Part shown: piece after piece, positions 62,535-64,000 of the stretch
Layout: each line of letters begins with the position of its first letter
How positions within the stretch are numbered: position 1 is the stretch's first letter
Assembly (NCBI RefSeq): GCF_023715205.1
Contig: NZ_JAMBNR010000002.1
Span: 372,001-436,000 of the forward strand
DNA: 64,000 nucleotides
Source of the DNA: Mesobacillus maritimus
GTDB taxonomy: Bacteria > Bacillota > Bacilli > Bacillales > Cytobacillaceae
Direction of reading: 5' to 3'
The notes under the pieces: generated by a model
What the model saw: the letters and a program-made list of their open reading frames with translations, nothing else
What the model was told of the DNA's origin: nothing
Database searches by the model: none
Translations under genes and position numbers: made by a program

Positions 62535-63620
62535 ATGCTAAAAGAAAAACAAACAGGGATTTTTGAAAAGGAATACAAATTATTCGGAAATAAGGTTTTG
62601 GTCACACAGTCGGACTTTGCCTCGCTTAAATCCGTTTTTGAAATTGATTTTAACCTTCATAGAAACATTGATTCCGAACGAATCCTCATTATTCGAGATT
62701 GGATTTTAACTTCCGTAGAACAAGGTCAACCATTACAAATTCCACCTTTCTTATTTTCAGCAAGGGGAAACTGTAGAGTGGAAAATGAAAAGTGGGAGCT
62801 CAAACCTGATAGGAAACTATTCATCCTCGACGGAGAACATACCATATTAGCCATAGCTGCAGCAATCCAGTATTTCGATCGCAGGAAACTTCAAGCTGAG
62901 AAGAAATTCAAATGGAGAGAAGCGAAAAAAGTGGAGCATATGGCCCAAGCTCTAAAGACGGTTCCAATTGGGATTCAAATTTATTTAGACCTTTCTGATG
63001 AGGAAGAAAAGAAATTGATGGTGGATATTAAAACAGATAGAAGGCAGTTACAGTCAGGGGTTGTAATGCTCAATGATCAACGCAATGAATACATCATTCT
63101 AACAAGAAAGATGGCTAAAACTCTAGGACAGCACATGGAAATTGAAAGCAAACGATCCCGGTTAACAGATGACAGTTCCTCATTGACAACGCTTTCCATT
63201 ATGTATAAGTGCTCTGTAGCGATGTGGGAGGGAGATTTAAATGCGACCGAAAATGTTTCTCGAAAACTAGTAAAGGCGCCTTACGTGATGGAAGGACCAA
63301 CAATTGCCTTCTATCAGACTTGGCTTCAGCTTTTTCCTTCTCATGCCTATAACCGTGAGAAGTTTGTCTCTGGGTTAGCGGTGATTCAAATCGCTTTAGC
63401 TTATACGGTTTATTTATTGAACAAAGACTACCATCTTTCCCATCAAGATGCCATCAATAAGCTAAAACTTTTAAAACCAGTATGCACCTGGGAACACAAT
63501 GACGATCTTTTTGGCCACCTGTATGATCACTCAACCGGTCGGATAAAAAATATTAGTAAAAAAACCACCATAAAACAAACCGCAAATCAATTTATTAAAA
63601 GGATTGTAGAGAAAGGATAG
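62535..63620 (+). CDS. DndB-like DGQHR-domain protein
   Basis: 361 residues; the ATG at 62535 follows GAAGGAGGTAGATGAA, so the earlier ATG at 62514 is not used. The DGQHR-type motif is LFILDGEHTILAI (D99 to H102), with a downstream VDIKTDRRQLQSG. This fits DndB of DNA phosphorothioation systems and related DGQHR proteins, which bind DNA and, for DndB, control dnd expression. A paralogue starts six bases downstream. The Q of DGQHR is replaced by E. Whether a dndCDE set lies beyond the window cannot be seen. Confidence 0.78.
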   Translation: MLKEKQTGIFEKEYKLFGNKVLVTQSDFASLKSVFEIDFNLHRNIDSERILIIRDWILTSVEQGQPLQIPPFLFSARGNCRVENEKWELKPDRKLFILDGEHTILAIAAAIQYFDRRKLQAEKKFKWREAKKVEHMAQALKTVPIGIQIYLDLSDEEEKKLMVDIKTDRRQLQSGVVMLNDQRNEYIILTRKMAKTLGQHMEIESKRSRLTDDSSSLTTLSIMYKCSVAMWEGDLNATENVSRKLVKAPYVMEGPTIAFYQTWLQLFPSHAYNREKFVSGLAVIQIALAYTVYLLNKDYHLSHQDAINKLKLLKPVCTWEHNDDLFGHLYDHSTGRIKNISKKTTIKQTANQFIKRIVEKG

Positions 63621-63626
63621 AAAAGG

Positions 63627-64000
63627 ATGAATACACACAATAAAAACAACATGCATTCGATGACATTCATTCCAGTTCCGGAATTAACGCATTTATTTTC
63701 AGAAGGGAAAATCAAGCTAAGAGAAGTTTGTCCAGCTCATGTAAAATCGCTGAAGCATTACATTCTCAACAATCTTGAGCAACAACAAGTCTTTCTATCA
63801 CCGCTAATTGCTCATGTGGATGAAGGGAACGTTCATGAATGGAAGAAGGAAAATCTATCAATGATTGATGGCTCTCACCGGATAAAGGCGATTGTTCAGC
63901 TGAATGAAATTCTAAAATTGAAATCTCAAGGTGAGGATCTCTATCAAAAAAGAGAAAGGGAAGCATTGCTAAACATTCTAGAAGACTCTGCCATACCGAT
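63627..64000 (+). CDS. second DGQHR-family protein, N-terminal part
   Basis: Starts at ATG 63627, six bases after the previous stop, and runs off the window with 124 codons visible. It contains SMIDGSHRIKAIVQLNEI, the same DGxHR motif with Ser for Gln. It is therefore a tandem relative of the preceding gene, though clearly diverged. The pair may form a heteromer or recognise two sites. Partial. Confidence 0.7.
   Translation, partial: MNTHNKNNMHSMTFIPVPELTHLFSEGKIKLREVCPAHVKSLKHYILNNLEQQQVFLSPLIAHVDEGNVHEWKKENLSMIDGSHRIKAIVQLNEILKLKSQGEDLYQKREREALLNILEDSAIP

Overview
The window looks like chromosome of a low-GC, Gram-positive, spore-former-type Bacillaceae bacterium (Bacillus/Neobacillus-like). 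This is inferred from strong AGGAGG-type ribosome binding sites, frequent TTG and GTG starts, T-tailed hairpin terminators, a Priestia-type penicillin G acylase, and PadR/HAAS and YqxD-type genes. I see no rRNA, tRNA, CRISPR array or intact insertion sequence.

The left part (1-9.1 kb) is catabolic. It holds the end of a CaiB-type CoA-transferase, a complete LeuC/LeuD-type hydratase, a DUF3311-like small membrane protein with a sodium:solute symporter, an MFS permease, a flavin-reductase-like protein, and an unusual aconitase-family triad (large, small, large) whose first large subunit keeps its Fe-S cysteines but has lost the catalytic Ser/Arg loop. From 9.3 to 21 kb come scattered genes: a metzincin-like protease, a tandem pair of small secretion-signal-less proteins, a luciferase-like oxidoreductase, an OsmC-type protein, an alcohol dehydrogenase, a protein made of 31-residue repeats, an HNH endonuclease with an EVE/PUA-like front end, and penicillin acylase.

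From 21.8 to 24.5 kb an XRE regulator precedes a large protein with a C-terminal HEPN-like RNxxxH motif. From 24.8 to 37.7 kb there is a second catabolic island: a GntR/FCD regulator, aldehyde dehydrogenase, beta-hydroxyacid dehydrogenase, a TRAP transporter, an MBL hydrolase, and an amidohydrolase-HyuA-HyuB operon resembling N-methylhydantoin/N-carbamoylsarcosine degradation. Palindromes of the form TTGTATACAA lie in front of both the regulator and the Hyu operon and suggest shared control. From 38.5 to 51.5 kb are small genes, a YqxD protein, a chromosomal Nmad3-type protein, PadR/HAAS, a second MBL hydrolase, and a carboxylase-symporter-acyl-CoA ligase operon.

The right end (51.6-64 kb) reads as a defence island: a PD-(D/E)XK_4-type nuclease; an unfamiliar operon led by a GHKL-type ATPase with two genes of unknown family (possibly a fourth small one); a nuclease-like protein next to an AlwI-type restriction endonuclease with no methyltransferase nearby; decayed genes including a multiply frameshifted helicase/exonuclease-like gene; and two tandem DndB-like DGQHR-family genes, the second running off the window. 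The GHKL operon and the AlwI pair are the best candidates for an undescribed system.
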